DNA from: Enterobacter sp. kpr-6
Lineage (GTDB): Bacteria > Pseudomonadota > Gammaproteobacteria > Enterobacterales > Enterobacteriaceae
Length of the DNA: 64,000 nucleotides
NCBI RefSeq assembly: GCF_900116015.1
Contig: NZ_FOYH01000004.1
Coordinates: 328,383 to 392,382, forward strand
Reading direction: 5' to 3'
The notes below the pieces were generated by a model. It made no database searches. It was not told the DNA's origin and worked only from the letters and a program-made list of their open reading frames with translations. Shown here one piece after another: positions 63,984 through 64,000 of this stretch. Within the stretch, counting starts at the first letter, position 1, and every line of letters begins with the position of its first letter. The position numbers and the translations under genes are program-made.

Positions 63984-64000
63984 AAATTGAAGAGTTTGAT
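63984..64000 (+). rRNA. rrsH: 16S ribosomal RNA, first 17 bases
   Basis: AAATTGAAGAGTTTGAT is the mature 5' end of enterobacterial 16S rRNA. The gene runs off the right edge. The copy letter H follows the E. coli gmhB-rrsH neighbourhood and is inferred. Confidence 0.93.

Overview
This window is a stretch of conserved core chromosome from a member of the Enterobacteriaceae. Gene order and protein sequences follow the Escherichia coli gluQ-to-rrsH region almost gene for gene. Differences from E. coli (a GH19 chitinase between accA and ldcC, an unrecognised gene where yaeI would be, no nlpE/yaeF between arfB and proS, and CCCTCACCC/GGGTGAGGG palindromic repeats) fit an Enterobacter/Leclercia/Lelliottia-type organism better than Escherichia itself. 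The genus is inferred, not proven. No prophage, insertion sequence, CRISPR array or tRNA gene was seen.

Layout. 1-2.3 kb (minus strand): gluQ (cut by the left edge), dksA, sfsA, thpR. 2.4-13.9 kb (plus): hrpB, mrcB (PBP1B) and the ferrichrome uptake operon fhuACDB. 14-19.5 kb: hemL (minus), clcA and erpA (plus), then yadS-btuF-mtnN (minus). 19.6-24 kb (plus): dgt, degP with a sigma-E type promoter, cdaR. 24.1-29.9 kb (minus): yaeH, an unrecognised gene, dapD, glnD, map. 30-49.6 kb (plus) is a long macromolecule and envelope synthesis block: rpsB-tsf, pyrH, frr, dxr, ispU, cdsA, rseP, bamA, skp, lpxD, fabZ, lpxA, lpxB, rnhB, dnaE, accA. 49.8-55.6 kb (plus): the chitinase, ldcC, yaeR, tilS. 55.6-57.2 kb: rof-yaeP (minus) divergent from yaeQ-arfB (plus). 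57.3-62.9 kb (minus): proS, trmO-rcsF and metNIQ. 63-64 kb (plus): gmhB, then tandem rRNA promoters and the first 17 bases of a 16S rRNA gene at the right edge.

How the genes work together. The central block makes the outer membrane: isoprenoid precursor and undecaprenyl carrier (dxr, ispU), phospholipid and fatty-acid steps (cdsA, fabZ, accA), lipid A (lpxD, lpxA, lpxB), outer-membrane protein folding (skp, bamA) and the stress protease that watches it (rseP). degP and rcsF elsewhere in the window belong to the same envelope quality-control network. Translation genes (rpsB, tsf, frr, map, proS, tilS, arfB, gluQ, the rRNA operon) and nutrient uptake systems (ferrichrome, vitamin B12, D-methionine) make up most of the rest.

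The least explained items are the 245-residue gene at 24616-25353, a promoter followed closely by a terminator-like hairpin ahead of ispU, four composite palindromic repeats each placed within 15 bases of a stop codon, and the secreted chitinase inserted in the accA-ldcC junction.
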